Of a stretch of DNA of 53,500 nucleotides, positions 32,390 to 43,179 are shown one piece after another. Below the pieces are notes generated by a model. The model ran no database searches and was not told the DNA's origin. It saw only the letters and a program-made list of their open reading frames with translations. The stretch is from NCBI GenBank assembly GCA_905221605.1, contig CAJNDS010000288.1, positions 64,001-117,500 of the forward strand, given 5' to 3'. The stretch is from Symbiodinium natans (Eukaryota; Sar; Dinophyceae; Suessiales; Symbiodiniaceae). The position numbers and the translations under genes were made by a program. Numbering within the stretch: the stretch's first letter is position 1; each line of letters starts with the position of its first letter.

Positions 32390-33495
32390 AGCGGCTCAGT
32401 TGTATGCTTGGCATTTTCATTTTCAGCATCTTGCACCGGCTGCGTCGCAATTGTTGCGTCCTGATCATGATGCAACAGCCAACAACATCCCCCAGCCCAT
32501 GTCGCATGTAATGTCTGGCTTCACAAGCGAAACATGTTGATTGTTTTGACAAACCCGTCCTGCAGTGAATCAGTCGCCGGTTTCACGCCAACGTTCTCAC
32601 CCAGCGATGGTGATGGCGTGGGCTCCTCACGGGGCAACACACGCACCATGACCAGGCACCAATTTACATGCCTAGCCACACACATCTTCTGGGGCACCCT
32701 CGCTTTCATTGTGTTTCCATCCTGCAGTGGGTCAATGGTTGGCTTTGCGCTGGCATCTGTCATGGACTCCATTGGCGCCGTCTCCTGACGCCACATGCCA
32801 CATTCGACACTCCTCATGCCAATCTACACGCTGTGGGCGACATAGAAAGTTCGACCCGGTCCTTCAGTGCTTGGTCTGTCATTGAAGATGCTGTTGGCAA
32901 CCCATCACCAGCAGGCATATGCAGGGATACCGTCTCCGTCTTCTTCGCGTCCTGGTACTCCAACACACCGCCTCAGGCACCTAACGCGCCACGCCTCACG
33001 CCAATCACATCTACTGCAACATGCCATGCCAATATACACTACACTGACTACACGCACAAGGCAATGCAAATCTACGCGGGTTCCCGGCAAACACAAGTTT
33101 TAAATCCCTTATTTCCTTCGCTAGGTATGTAATCAATTCCAAGTTGGCAGTCCTCCGGCGCTGAGCCCACTGTTGGTGTTTCCCCGGCAACCGTCCCCGC
33201 CGTCCCCTGACACAAGATTCAACACATCACACCAACAACATTTATTGATCATTGCTCAAAAAAAGCACACATGTGTACGTGATCATATGACTCCTTCAGG
33301 TCGGTTGCCTGTGTTTCATTGGCATTCGGCAATGCCACAGCTTCCGTTGGCACCGCCTCCTGACGCAACATTGCACACACTTCAGACACGACTTCATGGA
33401 CTTCATGAACTTCATGCAAAACAAATCCCCCAGTCCAGTCCTTTGCAGAATCCGCCGCTGCCACTGTCGGCTGTGGAACCTGCCACAACATTCAA
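32390..33495 (-). CDS. Series of short exons with repeated K-P-x-T-D/E-x-L-Q/K-D motif
   Basis: Disjoint minus-strand frames: GGFVLHEVHEVHEVVSEVCA through NANETQATDLKES (33490-33290); EYQDAKKTETVSLHMPAGDG through SSMTDQALKDRVELSMSPT (32960-32830); ESMTDASAKPTIDPLQDGN (about 32780-32700); EEPTPSPSLGENVGVKPATD followed by SLQDG (32640-32550); DATIATQPVQDAENENAKHT followed by TEPLKD (32470-32390). Three carry the variants KPTIDPLQD, KPATDSLQD and KHTTEPLKD. Low-complexity, probably disordered. Exon limits approximate. Confidence 0.5.
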
Positions 33496-33559
33496 ATGAA
33501 CACATGCGCGTGTCGCTTATAAGCTCAGCTGCCGCACGCTAGTCCATCACAACCGCAAG

Positions 33560-33975
33560 CCATGCTCGTTCTATGGCCTGCCCAGCAGATTGAGATGGAG
33601 CCGACGAAGCATGAGAAGCGCTGCCGGGAATCCGGCGCTGCTTGGACAGCCAAGCAAACCAGAGTAGAATGTCCTCCAAGGGTTCTCCGTTCTCAGAGCC
33701 GAAATCCCACGACTCGCCACCATCATCGAAATCCTTTCCGAACTCCTTGATCACGTACGCACGGTGCTCGTCCATCAGAGCATGCGCTCGGGCCGACTGA
33801 ATGTGCGCCAGAAACTCTTCAGGCAACAGGTCCAGCATATGCTCGCGCAGATTATCGTCGCTCATCTCAAGTAAAGCCTGATTGTGCCGATAGTACAACT
33901 CCTCATTGGTGATCAGGCCTTGCTCGTCAATGTGCTCTCCGTCCGACGCCTGGGCATTAGCCTTGTCCTGCATCA
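33560..33975 (-). CDS. Acidic exon, unknown protein
   Basis: Minus-strand ORF reading DEQGLITNEELYYRHNQALL, EMSDDNLREHMLDLLPEEFL, AHIQSARAHALMDEHRAYVI and KEFGKDFDDGGESWDFG. Clearly protein-like with helical, acidic character. A possible donor lies near 33670-33690; sequence beyond is less convincing. No domain recognised. Confidence 0.6.
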
Positions 33976-34234
33976 CACACACACAAACTGCATTCATCAC
34001 CTCAAAAACCTGCCTCATTCACTCATTGCAGCAAACCAGTCCTGATGGCCAACCGCCTCTGCCGCCGGAGCAAGGGAGGATACAACGGCGGCAGGTTCCT
34101 GCAACTAGCAAAGCCAAGCAATGACATCCAAGGATAGCTACAGTCAATGGCCTGAACAAACAATGTTGCAGAGCTGGCGCTGGCGGTTGTCCCACTCGGC
34201 TGACTTGGATCCTGCGGCGGCGTTGCTCCGTTTC

Positions 34235-34931
34235 GACCACCGACCACCACCACCACCACCAACACCACCACAACAACCACAACAACAACCACAACAACAA
34301 CCACAACAACAACAACAACAACCACAACAACAACCACAACAACCACAACCACAACAACAACCACAACCACGGACCACAACCACAACCACAACCTGTACCA
34401 CAACCACAACCACAACCACAACCACAACCACAACCACAACCACAACCGCAACCGCAACCGCAACCGCAACCGCAACCGCAACCGCAACCGCAACCGCAAC
34501 CAAACACACTGACTCTGACTCTGACACCAACAAAAACAAACAAAGGAACAAACAAAACACAAACACACAAACATACACACACACACACACAGAGACACAC
34601 ACAGAGACAGAGAGACACAGCGACACACGCAGCAGAGACAGGCAGAGATACAGACACAGAAACACACAGACACACAGACCCAAAGTAAGACACACAACCA
34701 CACAGGACCACACAACCACACAAACACACAAATCAAAACACAGGAACACACAAGCACACAAACACACAAACACACAAACACGCAAACACACAAACACACA
34801 CAAACACAGACAAACACACACAAACACAGACAAACACACACAAACACAGACAAACACACACACACACCACACACACACACACACCCACGCACACACACGC
34901 ACACAAACAAACAAACGAACAAACAAACAAA

Positions 34932-34972
<41 letters not shown>

Positions 34973-35510
34973 ACGCACAATCACACACACACAGACACAG
35001 ACACAGACACAGACACAAACACAAACACAGGAACACACTCACACAAACACACACCGCACACAGACACTCACACACAGGCGTGGCACACAAACACAGCATC
35101 ACACAAACAAACAATACAAAATACAAAAGGGCATAAGGGTCTACCCTGGGACCCTGGGACCGTGACCTGGACTCCTGGACAACCCACAACCCACAACCCA
35201 GAACCCACGATACCCACAATCCACACAACCCGCACAACCCACACAACCCACACAACCCACGCAACCCACACAACCCACCCACACAACCCACACAACCAAC
35301 CAACCCACACAACCCACACAACCCACGCAACCCCCACAACCCACACAACCCCCACAACCCACACAGCCACACAGCCCACAAAACCCCCACCCACAGCCCA
35401 CACAAACCACACAGCCCACAGAAACCACACGACCCACCGAAAACCCAACCCCCACAACCCCCAACCCACAAGAGACAATGTGACAAGAGACAAGAGACAA
35501 CAGGCAACTC
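34235..35510. repeat. CAA/CAACCA, CA and CACAACC arrays
   Basis: Plus strand: (CAACCA)/(CAA)n about 34260-34400, (CAACCG) about 34445-34500, (CA)n and CACACAAA units about 34560-35100, then CCCACACAAC units about 35195-35470. The sense strand of the minus-oriented gene would carry GTT/GT/GGGTTGT. Large overlapping ORFs here are artefacts. Confidence 0.93.
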
Positions 35511-35639
35511 AGGCCGGCAACTACAGCAACAAACAACAAACAACTTCACTTTAGTTTGCTGACATGGACAGGACAAGAAGAAGAACTTGAACAAGAACTT
35601 CAACTACACCAAAACCGAAACCAAACGGTCAATGGCCTG

Positions 35640-36160
35640 AGATATTTCCTTCTTCACGGTGCCGTCACAGCCCCCATCGTCACCCTCGCCACCGTCATCA
35701 TCGCACTGTTGCATGATTTCGTCCAGCATGCTTGGAATGGTTTCTCTTGGAGCAACATACGGGAGCGCGTCGAGCATGAGTTTGGTCATCTTATGCACCG
35801 GTGTCACCTGCTGCGCCACCAGACGCAGGGCAGAGTTGCATGCATCCGGGATATGCAGCCCATGCATCCTGGCGAGCGTGCAAGCCTCGACAAACAAACC
35901 TTGCATTTTAATTACAGTATTTTTTGCAATGACAGTCCTGAAGCATATCCCCATGTCATTGACACACTTTTCGAGGATCATGTGGCCGGCAGGAACGTAG
36001 ATCAAATCTCCGGTTCGGACAAGGGCCGCGCTGAGCGAGGGCAATTGAAGCTCGTCGGGGATGGTTCGAGCTTGCAGCTGCTGCATCTGTTCTCTGACAA
36101 CTGACAGTTCGGAGGTCTGGAAGAATTTGCCTCCAGCCCACAGCGCACGCTCGACTTCAC
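35640..36160 (-). CDS. Exon(s) with cupin-like segment, unknown protein
   Basis: Minus-strand ORF: VERALWAGGKFFQTSELSVV, then IPDELQLPSLSAALV, then RTGDLIYVPAGHMILEKCVN followed by DMGICFRTV, and after a probable intron ACTLARMHGLHIPDACNSAL with RLVAQQVTPVHKMTKLMLDA. It ends with an acidic CDDDGGEGDDGG stretch. GDLIYVPAGHMILEKC resembles the GD-x-x-x-VP-x-G/H strand-turn of cupin/JmjC barrels, but metal ligands are not complete, so no enzymatic role is proposed. Confidence 0.58.
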
Positions 36161-36304
36161 TCGGCTCGACTGTCGACACAGTACTAATGCTGTCTTAAAT
36201 ATCTCACAGTCGAGTGACACGCTTCCTCTGCATTCACAGTCACCAGCAGGAGTCCACCGCTAACCTTTCAATTTGCAAGAATGATTGAATAGATCTCGTT
36301 ATTT

Positions 36305-36345
36305 CTTTATCTCTTTCTCTCTCTCTCTATCTCTCTCTCTCTCTA
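36305..36345. repeat. (CT)n polypyrimidine run
   Basis: CTCTTTCTCTCTCTCTCTAT-type sequence of about 40 bp; intronic relative to the flanking minus-strand exons. Confidence 0.8.
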
Positions 36346-36359
36346 CTCATTCAAACATC

Positions 36360-36520
36360 GCGCCTGTACGCGCAATGTCGGCAGGGCCTGTGAGTCAACT
36401 CCTGCCCAGACGTTGTTCTGCTGGGCACCATACAACCACAGGGCCCGAAAGCTTTCCAGTGCGTCTTTTCCGTCATCCATCTTGTCTGCAGCTTCCTCGA
36501 GTGCTTGATCCTGACAAACA
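36360..36520 (-). CDS. Short exon, unknown protein
   Basis: Reads QALEEAADKMDDGKDALESF, then RALWLYGAQQNNVWAGVDSQ and ALPTLRVQA. Acidic helical composition like its neighbours. Confidence 0.45.
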
Positions 36521-36604
36521 CTCAAGAACAGCGGCAACCACATAACATCTTTGCAATCGTGTCGACATCATTCATTACTGATTCTCAATCGCGGTCTCAG
36601 GTCT

Positions 36605-36815
36605 CAGTCCTCAACCAGGCAACTGCTGTCCCAAACATGTGGTAGTTCGGCCCGTGCGACCTTTATCGCTTTGGCACACGCGGACTTGTCCTCGATGATG
36701 GCCAATGTCCTTGCACAGGCGCCTTTCTTCTCCATGTTCCCTCTGAACTCCTTGAGCGCGGATTCGATGTACTGCTTACCCTCGCCATCCGTGCATTGCT
36801 TGATAATGTGTTTGC
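36605..36815 (-). CDS. Short exon, unknown protein
   Basis: Reads KQYIESALKEFRGNMEKKGA, then CARTLAIIEDKSACAKAIKV and ARAELPHVWDSSCLV. Helical, lysine-rich. Confidence 0.5.
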
Positions 36816-36849
36816 CCTTGCGCACCTGAGCATGAACTTGGGAGACAGA

Positions 36850-36960
36850 AGCATGCTTAGGGTTTAGGGTTTAAGGTTTAAGGTTTAGGGCTTTAGGGTT
36901 TAAGGCTTAGGGCTTAAGAGTTGAGGGTTGGGCTTAGGGCTTAACAGTTGACAGTTGACA
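36850..36960. repeat. Degenerate TTTAGGG tract
   Basis: GCTTAGGGTTTAGGGTTTAA followed by GGTTTAGGG/GCTTAGGG variants, about 14 imperfect heptamers, in an intron of the minus-strand gene. Confidence 0.85.
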
Positions 36961-37027
36961 GAACCAAACCAACCACATCAAGAACAATAACAAACAAGGC
37001 GCAATCAACGGCAACTCTGGCATTGGT

Positions 37028-37180
37028 GTGCCCAGTTTGTCTTCCATCTTCTCCGGCTCAGCATTGGCATCCCTTAAGACCCTCATGGGCCTTGCCTTGA
37101 GGAGATGTTTGAACTCCTTCAGGGTGTCGCAGTCCGAGTCTGACACCACCTTTGCGAGGTTGGCTCTGCCAAGCCTGATC
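37028..37180 (-). CDS. Short exon, unknown protein
   Basis: Reads RANLAKVVSDSDCDTLKEFK, then HLLKARPMRVLRDANAEPEK and MEDKLGTPM. One of three frames is clearly protein-like. Confidence 0.48.
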
Positions 37181-37334
37181 GGTACGACAATTCATAGTAG
37201 AAGCCAGGTCAAGCCCAGCCCAATGCCCAATAAGAATTTGTGTGAGTTCAAAACACAAACAATCGCATCATTATCAAGATATGACAGCATGTCATCCATC
37301 AAATCAAACATCGTGCGTCTGCTAGTGCATCCTT

Positions 37335-37425
37335 GTCACAAAGTGCCGAGCTTCTTGTTCTGGCTGTTAATCTTGTTCTCGAGATTCTCCTTCGCCTTCG
37401 CCAAGGCCTGCCGAGGGCTGCGGCT
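37335..37425 (-). CDS. Short lysine-rich exon
   Basis: Reads QALAKAKENLENKINSQNKK followed by LGTL, then the frame closes. A coiled-coil-like helix. Confidence 0.42.
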
Positions 37426-37556
37426 AAGCGCAAGCAGCACCGTCAACAAGCCTTCAACAAGTCAAGAAGCATGTCAATCCATGCCATGCCGGGCCAATGC
37501 CGGGGACATGAGCTCCACAACCAGACATCCAACATGACAACGACCCAACTCTAGAA

Positions 37557-38460
37557 ATGCAAGTTCGAGACCGCCTGGACGAGACCTCCAACTTCGGTCA
37601 CGCACTTTCTAAGGCTCTGGGCAATCGTCTTGGTGTCAGTCGCCCGGTCCTTGATCTCTTTCAGCTTGTCGGTGAAGGCATCCCTTGTGTGGCATTCGTC
37701 AAAGAGATCCGTCCTCTCCAGCATCTGGACGACCACTGCTTTGCCTCGCTTGAGAGAGCAAAAACAACTGCATTCCGGCGGCCGGTGGTTGGTGGTTGCC
37801 ACAGCATGAGCCGTTGCATTTGCAGTCAGGAGACTAAAGCATGCGCAGTGAAATTCCGCCAAGGGGCTTGCGTACTGGTTGACCACGGTGTCAGTCTCCT
37901 TGATCTTGTCCAGCACCATCTGCAGCCTTTCTGCCTTGCGCGCCTCCAAGTTGCCTTCCGTGCTGCCTGTCTCGCCAACGATGAGGTCCGGCAGGTCGGG
38001 AACCAGCTGGAGCATCTGGTTCTCTGGAAGCAAGCCAGACGCAGCCAAGCAGGCTGTCCTGCGTGCCTCCATGTGGTAAAGGCACTTCACAATGCCAGCG
38101 TTGTCCCCCAAGCCCAGGTTGAGCGACTGGTCGAGCACCTTGTCTTCCCCAACACCTTTGCGCACCAAATCGTGCCACATCTGGAAGAGGCCCGGCTGGG
38201 TGCTTTCGAACTCCTTTGCTTTCTCAAGCGCATCCTTCAGGCTCTGCGTGCAAAATTGCCTTGTCGAGGCAAGCTTGCCTGTGAACTGGATGCGAGTCAA
38301 GCTCACGTCCAACAGCTTGGGCTGCTTAGCTGACTTGGCTTTCGCCGCCCTGCTGCTGCGGCCACCGCCACCGCCACCGTTGCCCCTTGCGGGTGCTGCC
38401 GTGCCGCTAGTGGAGAACACAGTGCCGGGGTCCGTGACGAAGTTCAAGCAGCACTTCTGA
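37557..38460 (-). CDS. Large exon pair, unknown helical protein
   Basis: A 304-codon minus-strand ORF and the clearest coding block of the region. It begins DPGTVFSTSGTAAPARGNGG, a basic SSRAAKAKSAKQPKLLDVSL linker, then SLKDALEKAKEFESTQPGLF, LVRKGVGEDKVLDQSLNLGL, GIVKCLYHMEARRTACLAAS and ERLQMVLDKIKETDTVVNQY. The stretch near 37870-37750 looks like an in-frame intron, after which KRGKAVVVQMLERTDLFDEC and DAFTDKLKEIKDRATDTKTI continue to a stop at about 37554. Mainly helical; no domain recognised. Confidence 0.62.
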
Positions 38461-38819
38461 AACAACTCCGACTCGTGCTGAAACTTGACCTCGGCAGAAT
38501 TTCAATGGTGGCACGTGACACGTTTGTGCCTGTCAGCGCCTGGACCTATACAAGCCTAAGCATCATGCATCCAATCAATCAAGGTCCAAGGCCCAAGGCA
38601 CAGGACAATCACAAGGTAACACTGCAATGACAAGGCTTCAGCTCATGTCCAAACAGCAACACAATGTCAGCAAGGACATGCCCGCAAACTCTCCATGACA
38701 TGCCATGATCCACAGCTGAACTTTAAAACTGAATACTGAACTGAACTGAACAAGGCCAAGTGCATGCCCAGGCACAAAGCCACGCACGCGCTTGTCGATT
38801 GCTGTCAGCGTAGCGGTGG

Positions 38820-38900
38820 ACACATCCTTGCTTTGGAAAGACTTCTCGCGCGCACGCTTGTCGCTGATCTCCTGGCGGCGGGTCGGTGTGTGGGTTGGTG
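38820..38900 (-). CDS. Short basic exon
   Basis: Reads RRQEISDKRAREKSFQSKDV followed by STATLTAIDKRV. Charged and helical. Confidence 0.4.
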
Positions 38901-39074
38901 TGGGGGTGTGTGGGGGCACACTGTGTGGGTTTGAATAAAACCTTAGGATGGTGTCGGCCTGGGGCCTGGGGACCTGGGGCCTTATGGCTCGGGCTGTGTC
39001 GCACCGTCGAATGTCATCCCTTGCCCTAGCTACACAATTAGCAACAGACAACAGCAGCACGGCGCCGCCTCGAA

Positions 39075-39340
39075 GTGTGTTTTCTTGATGCCGCCTGTCG
39101 CCACCCAGACAGACTCCTGGTTGGACGTTATCCCGGTGCGCTTATCTTCGACGGGCTGGGTGTCTCGAAGTTCCGGATTTGCAAGATCACCTTGAGACCA
39201 ATCAAACAATTGCTCTCAGACTTCGTTTGCAGGTGCCTGGTCGAGTCGTTACTACACAGTCTTAGTGCTGTGACGAGACGGCTCCAGGCCGCCAGGACTT
39301 CTGCATTGCTCAATCGCTCCTCCTCTGGAACTTTCACCAT
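39075..39340 (-). CDS. Two short exons of the zinc-ribbon-containing protein
   Basis: First, VPEEERLSNAEVLAAWSRLV (about 39325-39260); then, in another frame, ANPELRDTQPVEDKRTGITS followed by NQESVWVATGGIKKTHFE (about 39195-39080). The A-x-x-x-W-x-x-L ... N/DP-x-x arrangement resembles a repeated dinoflagellate protein family I recall with a similar order, but I cannot name it. Confidence 0.42.
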
Positions 39341-39419
39341 GTACCAATCCTAAGTGATTGTTGTTGAGGCACTGTCGTGACACTGTTTGAATGTGATTGG
39401 TCCACTTGCCCACTTGCAT

Positions 39420-39600
39420 GCCAAGAAGCCTTGTACCAAGAAAACGTCATCAGTTTCCATCCACTCTTCATGCGTTTGCCGCGTTTCTCCTCGTGCACCT
39501 CCATGTACCGGACTAAGTTGAATCGCGAGCTCTCCAAGTAAGGGCCACCCGATCCGGACTCGCGTCGAATTTCTTGTGCACTCCTTAGATGTTGAAACTG
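39420..39600 (-). CDS. Exon, basic, follows zinc-ribbon exon
   Basis: Reads SAQEIRRESGSGGPYLESSR, FNLVRYMEVHEEKRGKRMKS and GWKLMTFSWYKASW. Aromatic and basic residues alternate as in a compact helical domain. Family unknown. Confidence 0.5.
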
Positions 39601-39689
39601 AATGATGATCTGTAGGTCCAACAGCTTAGAGCAAACAGCAGGAAAGACTGAACAACAACAGTTGCTGAATATTGTGAAGACTCGCAACG

Positions 39690-39910
39690 ATCTTCCTGTA
39701 CTCTGCAGGATCGCTTGTCTTGAGGCCCTTAAACCATGACTTGGCTCTGTCATCCGAAGGCTTCTGCAGGATGCTTCTGACACGACCAGAGCAGACAACA
39801 CAGTGCTCCTTGATCTTGTAACGCGTCTCGTCCTTCTTGACGACATACGCTGTCTGGCAAACGAAGCATACTTCTTCAGCTTCTGCATTGGCCAGGGCCA
39901 GCGATGCCTG
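39690..39910 (-). CDS. Zinc-ribbon-like exon (CxxC ... CxxC)
   Basis: Reads ALANAEAEEVCFVCQTAYVV, KKDETRYKIKEHCVVCSGRV, RSILQKPSDDRAKSWFKGLK and TSDPAEYRKIVASLHN. Two CxxC pairs (CFVC and CVVC) separated by about 20 residues make a plausible four-cysteine zinc site, followed by a W-x-K/F helix. Likely a protein- or nucleic-acid-binding module; function not assigned. Confidence 0.6.
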
Positions 39911-40757
39911 CAACGCAGGCAGTTTCTTATGTTTGAAAACAATATAGACGTAAGTTAAGGAGATGCAAAGCAATCCAATGCGAGCATCAATTCTCACCTC
40001 GGCACAGTTCGAATCGTTGAGCCCTGCCATGGCTCCAAGTCGCTCCCGCCCGGCCCGCAATGGCAAAGGGTGGTGAAGCACGACAGTAAACAAACATGCT
40101 CGCCTCAATGTCGCACGATAACCTGCAGCTGCACTGGATGCAATGCACAATGCAGGGCGTGCAGTGCTGCGCCTGTACCTGGGCCTGTGCAGTGCACTCG
40201 TGTGACATTGAGTCATTGAGATCTCAAATGGCGACACAACGCAAAGCCCATCGTTCCATGCCACTGCCACATGCCAGCTCGCAACGACCACACGCTCCAT
40301 GCGACATCCAAGCTTGCAACGGTCACAAGTCACAAATGTCATGAGTCACAACAGCGAGAAACGGGTGTAGCAGCACAAACACTTGTTGAGACAAGCGGAC
40401 AGGCCAAGCAAGTCTTTTGTTTGTCAACGATGGATGCGGTGACGCGGTGGATGTCGAATCGTCACAGCAAGCCCCATGCCAAGGCGCACAGGCACATAGA
40501 ATCATAGACCATTTGCTTCAATCGCAATATCATGGCCTGCCCAGGGCACACACGACTGCCTACAGAATCACCGAAGCTGGGCAAACAATCACACCACCAT
40601 GTCCTCATGTGCACTGCAGAAGTTCTTTTGGCTCGCAGCTGTCACTGTGGATTGAGTGGCAGTGGCAGCAGCCGCAGCCGTATTCCGTACCTTGCTTGGT
40701 TTCGGAACTGTCACTGACAGGGACTGCACTGCAGGTCGGACAGGCTGGACATAAGTC

Positions 40758-40890
40758 AGGCGGGGGGGGTGGGTGGGGTGAGGGTGGGGGGTTGGTGGGA
40801 AGGGGTGGGGGTGGGAAGGGGGTGGAAGGGTGGGAGGGGGGGGGGGCCGGGGGGGGGGGCGGGGGGGGTTTAGGGGGGTGGGGGTTGCCT
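40758..40890. repeat. G-rich tract
   Basis: Plus strand GGCGGGGGGGGTGGGTGGGG and similar runs for about 130 bp. Simple sequence in an intron; ORFs over it are artefacts. Confidence 0.85.
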
Positions 40891-41017
40891 TGCCTCACTG
40901 CGTTCCAAGTCACTGGGGTGAAAAACATCAACCGAATGCGATGGTTGATGGCTGACAGGTGCTGGCTGTCAGTTGACAGGCCTAGATTGAGACTCGTCCA
41001 GGGCCCAGGGCATAGAG

Positions 41018-41075
41018 AATGGTTTAGGGTTTAGGGGTTGGGTTTAGGGTTACGGTTTAGGGTTAAGGGAAGTGG
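41018..41075. repeat. Degenerate TTTAGGG tract
   Basis: GGTTTAGGGTTTAGGGGTTG, then GGTTTAGGGTTACGGTTTAG and related units; short. Confidence 0.85.
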
Positions 41076-41282
41076 CAACTACAAATCGATTTCACACACC
41101 ACGCATGACTGATCACTGCCTAATCCTTAGAATGCCAGGAAGCGGATGCAAACATCAAAAAGATCAGATCTGCGGCAGCTTCACCAAAGTCGTGCCTTCA
41201 TTGCTTCGATTACAACATGTCAAAAAAACTCATGAGCAATGACTGTCTCTTGAGCACTTGTGGCGGTCTGTCCTCGTCACTC

Positions 41283-41390
41283 ACCCTCGTCATCGTCATC
41301 GTCACTGGTGTCCGTGTCGATGTCACTGGCGTCGACTTCTTCAGATTTCTCACTGCTGTCCAGCCAGGGCATCTCTCTGCGAACCTGTTC
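41283..41390 (-). CDS. Acidic exon
   Basis: Reads EQVRREMPWLDSSEKSEEVD followed by ASDIDTDTSDDDDDEGE. Strongly acidic end; connects in sense to the exon at 41480-41600. Confidence 0.5.
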
Positions 41391-41399
41391 AACACTGCA

Positions 41400-41480
41400 T
41401 GGCTGCATGGTGTTGGGTGTTGGGGTTTCGGGTTTAGGTATTAGTGTTTAGGGCTTAGGGATTTAGGGTTAGGGCTAGCG
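41400..41480. repeat. Degenerate TTTAGGG tract
   Basis: GTTGGGGTTTCGGGTTTAGG through GGGATTTAGGGTTAGGG. Lies between two minus-strand exons. Confidence 0.8.
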
Positions 41481-41600
41481 GGCTAGCGGGTGGTTAGCAC
41501 TCGCCTGTTCATCCATCAGTTGCACATCTGCCAAGAGGTCTGGGTCCACCGGGCTGATGCTGAAACTGTCGCTAGCGTCGGAGAAAATGTCTCTGCCGCT
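41480..41600 (-). CDS. Short exon following lysine-rich exon
   Basis: Reads SGRDIFSDASDSFSISPVDP followed by DLLADVQLMDEQ. Acidic/serine-rich. Confidence 0.48.
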
Positions 41601-41696
41601 AACCTCATGCACGTCGCATGTCATGCACACAACGCGAGCTGCCACACACACGCTCATGCAATTCAACCAAGAACAAACACACAACTCCATCGCCTT

Positions 41697-42130
41697 CAGC
41701 CTGGGCTTTGGCGTTGTCTTGTCTGTCTTAGTCTTTGAATCCTTCTTTGTCTTTGTGGCTCTCGATGCTTTCTCTTGTTTCTCCGGCTTCTTCTTGGTCT
41801 TGGTCGTGGGGCCTTTGCTGCCGGACGAGCGTCCGTGCTGGTCTGATGCCGCACGCTTCCTTGCATTGCCAATGTCCTTGCTGGTTGTTGCCTTCGATGT
41901 GTTCTTCGCCTTGGGTGCAGGTGGTTTGGCCTTGGCCTTGGCCTTCGACTTTGCCCTGCCCCTCGGTTTGACACTCGTGGTCTCGGGCCTGGTGTCAAGG
42001 TCAGCCTTTGGCAGCGACTTTTTTGTGTTCGGCTTTGGCTTTGCCTTTGCTGGCACTGTCACTGGCGTTGACTTTGACGACTTTGATGGCCTTGACCTGG
42101 TGGCGGCGGCCTCGTCCTCCAGTGTCTCTT
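41697..42130 (-). CDS. Lysine/alanine/proline-rich nuclear-type exon
   Basis: Reads EETEETLEDEAAATRSRPSK, SSKSTPVTVPAKAKPKPNTK, GRAKSKAKAKAKPPAPKAKN and KKKPEKQEKASRATKTKKDS, ending in KTTPKPRLKA. Long basic disordered segment like histone-H1-type or basic nuclear proteins that dinoflagellates use widely. No globular domain. Confidence 0.65.
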
Positions 42131-42329
42131 CAGTCTCCTCGTTCACAACACTACAAACTATAAATAACATCACTGTGGTCACCACGCAAGCAAGGCAATA
42201 AATATGCACACTGCGAAAGCGCCTTCTTCCTCTCATTGCGCGGCGGATCTTGCGCCAGCAACTTCCGGTCCTGCAAGAGTCAACTGCAAGAGTCAAGAGC
42301 AAGAGCAACAACTCGATCACACAATGACG

Positions 42330-42480
42330 ACACACACAGACGCAGACACATACACAGACACACAGAGACAGACACACAGAGACAGAGACACAGAAAGGAT
42401 ACACACAGAGACGGACACACAGAGACAGACACGCAGAGACAGACACACAGAGACAGACATAGACTCACACACACACACAC
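42330..42480. repeat. ACACAGAGACAG microsatellite
   Basis: Repeated ACACAGAGACAGACACACAG on the plus strand (TCTGTGT on the sense strand), intronic. Confidence 0.85.
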
Positions 42481-42504
42481 AAACCAGAAATATAATTCAA
42501 GAAG

Positions 42505-42660
42505 CCCTATACCCTAAACTCTAACCTAAACCCTAAACCCTAAAAACAGCCGTATACCCTTAAACTCTATAATCTCAACCTCTATAATTCCCTAACCCCA
42601 CCCTCGAAAAACCCTTGAAAAACACTTAAACCCCTACAACCCCCCAAAAACCACCCCTCA
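42505..42660. repeat. Degenerate CCCTAAA tract
   Basis: CCCTATACCCTAAACTCTAA, CCTAAACCCTAAACCCTAAA, then diverged CCCTAACCCC units. Same family as the other TTTAGGG tracts, opposite strand to that at 41.4 kb. Confidence 0.85.
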
Positions 42661-42699
42661 ACCCCCATTCTAATTCACACACACGGGTCACCAAACAAC

Positions 42700-42836
42700 A
42701 ACCAACTCCCAACTTGCCACGCACGCCATCCATGCACTTGCAGTGAAAGTCCGTGTCCTGAAACGCTTCTTCTTCTTGCAGCAACACTTTGTCGTCCTGC
42801 ACAGCAATAACTGTCCTGTGAGCCTTCGACAGCAGT
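42700..42836 (-). CDS. Short exon, unknown protein
   Basis: Reads SKAHRTVIAVQDDKVLLQEE, then EAFQDTDFHCKCMDGVRGKL. Acidic, one C-x-C. The other frames are less protein-like. Confidence 0.48.
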
Positions 42837-43179
42837 AACAAAACACACATCAACCTCACTGACTTGTTAGGGTCTGGGCGACTCGCGGGTGTCAAAAGAG
42901 TGTCAAAGCGTTTAAGTTCACTGTTTAGGTTATGGAGTTTTAGGGTTCCGTCAGATAGGTTTATAGATGGGCTTTAGTGTACAGGGCTTAGGGTTCAGGA
43001 TGCAGGACTTCATGATGAAACTGGGCTTAGGTTTCAAGCAAGGTTTAGGATTCGGACTGTGCACTTCCTCGCCTCCTTGGGGCACACTCCTTTGGCGGCA
43101 ACTACTACGAGCCTTGGCCTTGTCCTGCACACTGCACACGCCACGTTTTATGCCATCACTATGCAAACTACTACTACTG

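Noticed and set aside
34023-35603. 526-codon Cys/Val/Leu-rich ORF and the 477-codon Thr/His/Gln-rich ORF on the other strand
   Set aside because: Both are translations of CA, CAA and CACAACC repeats.
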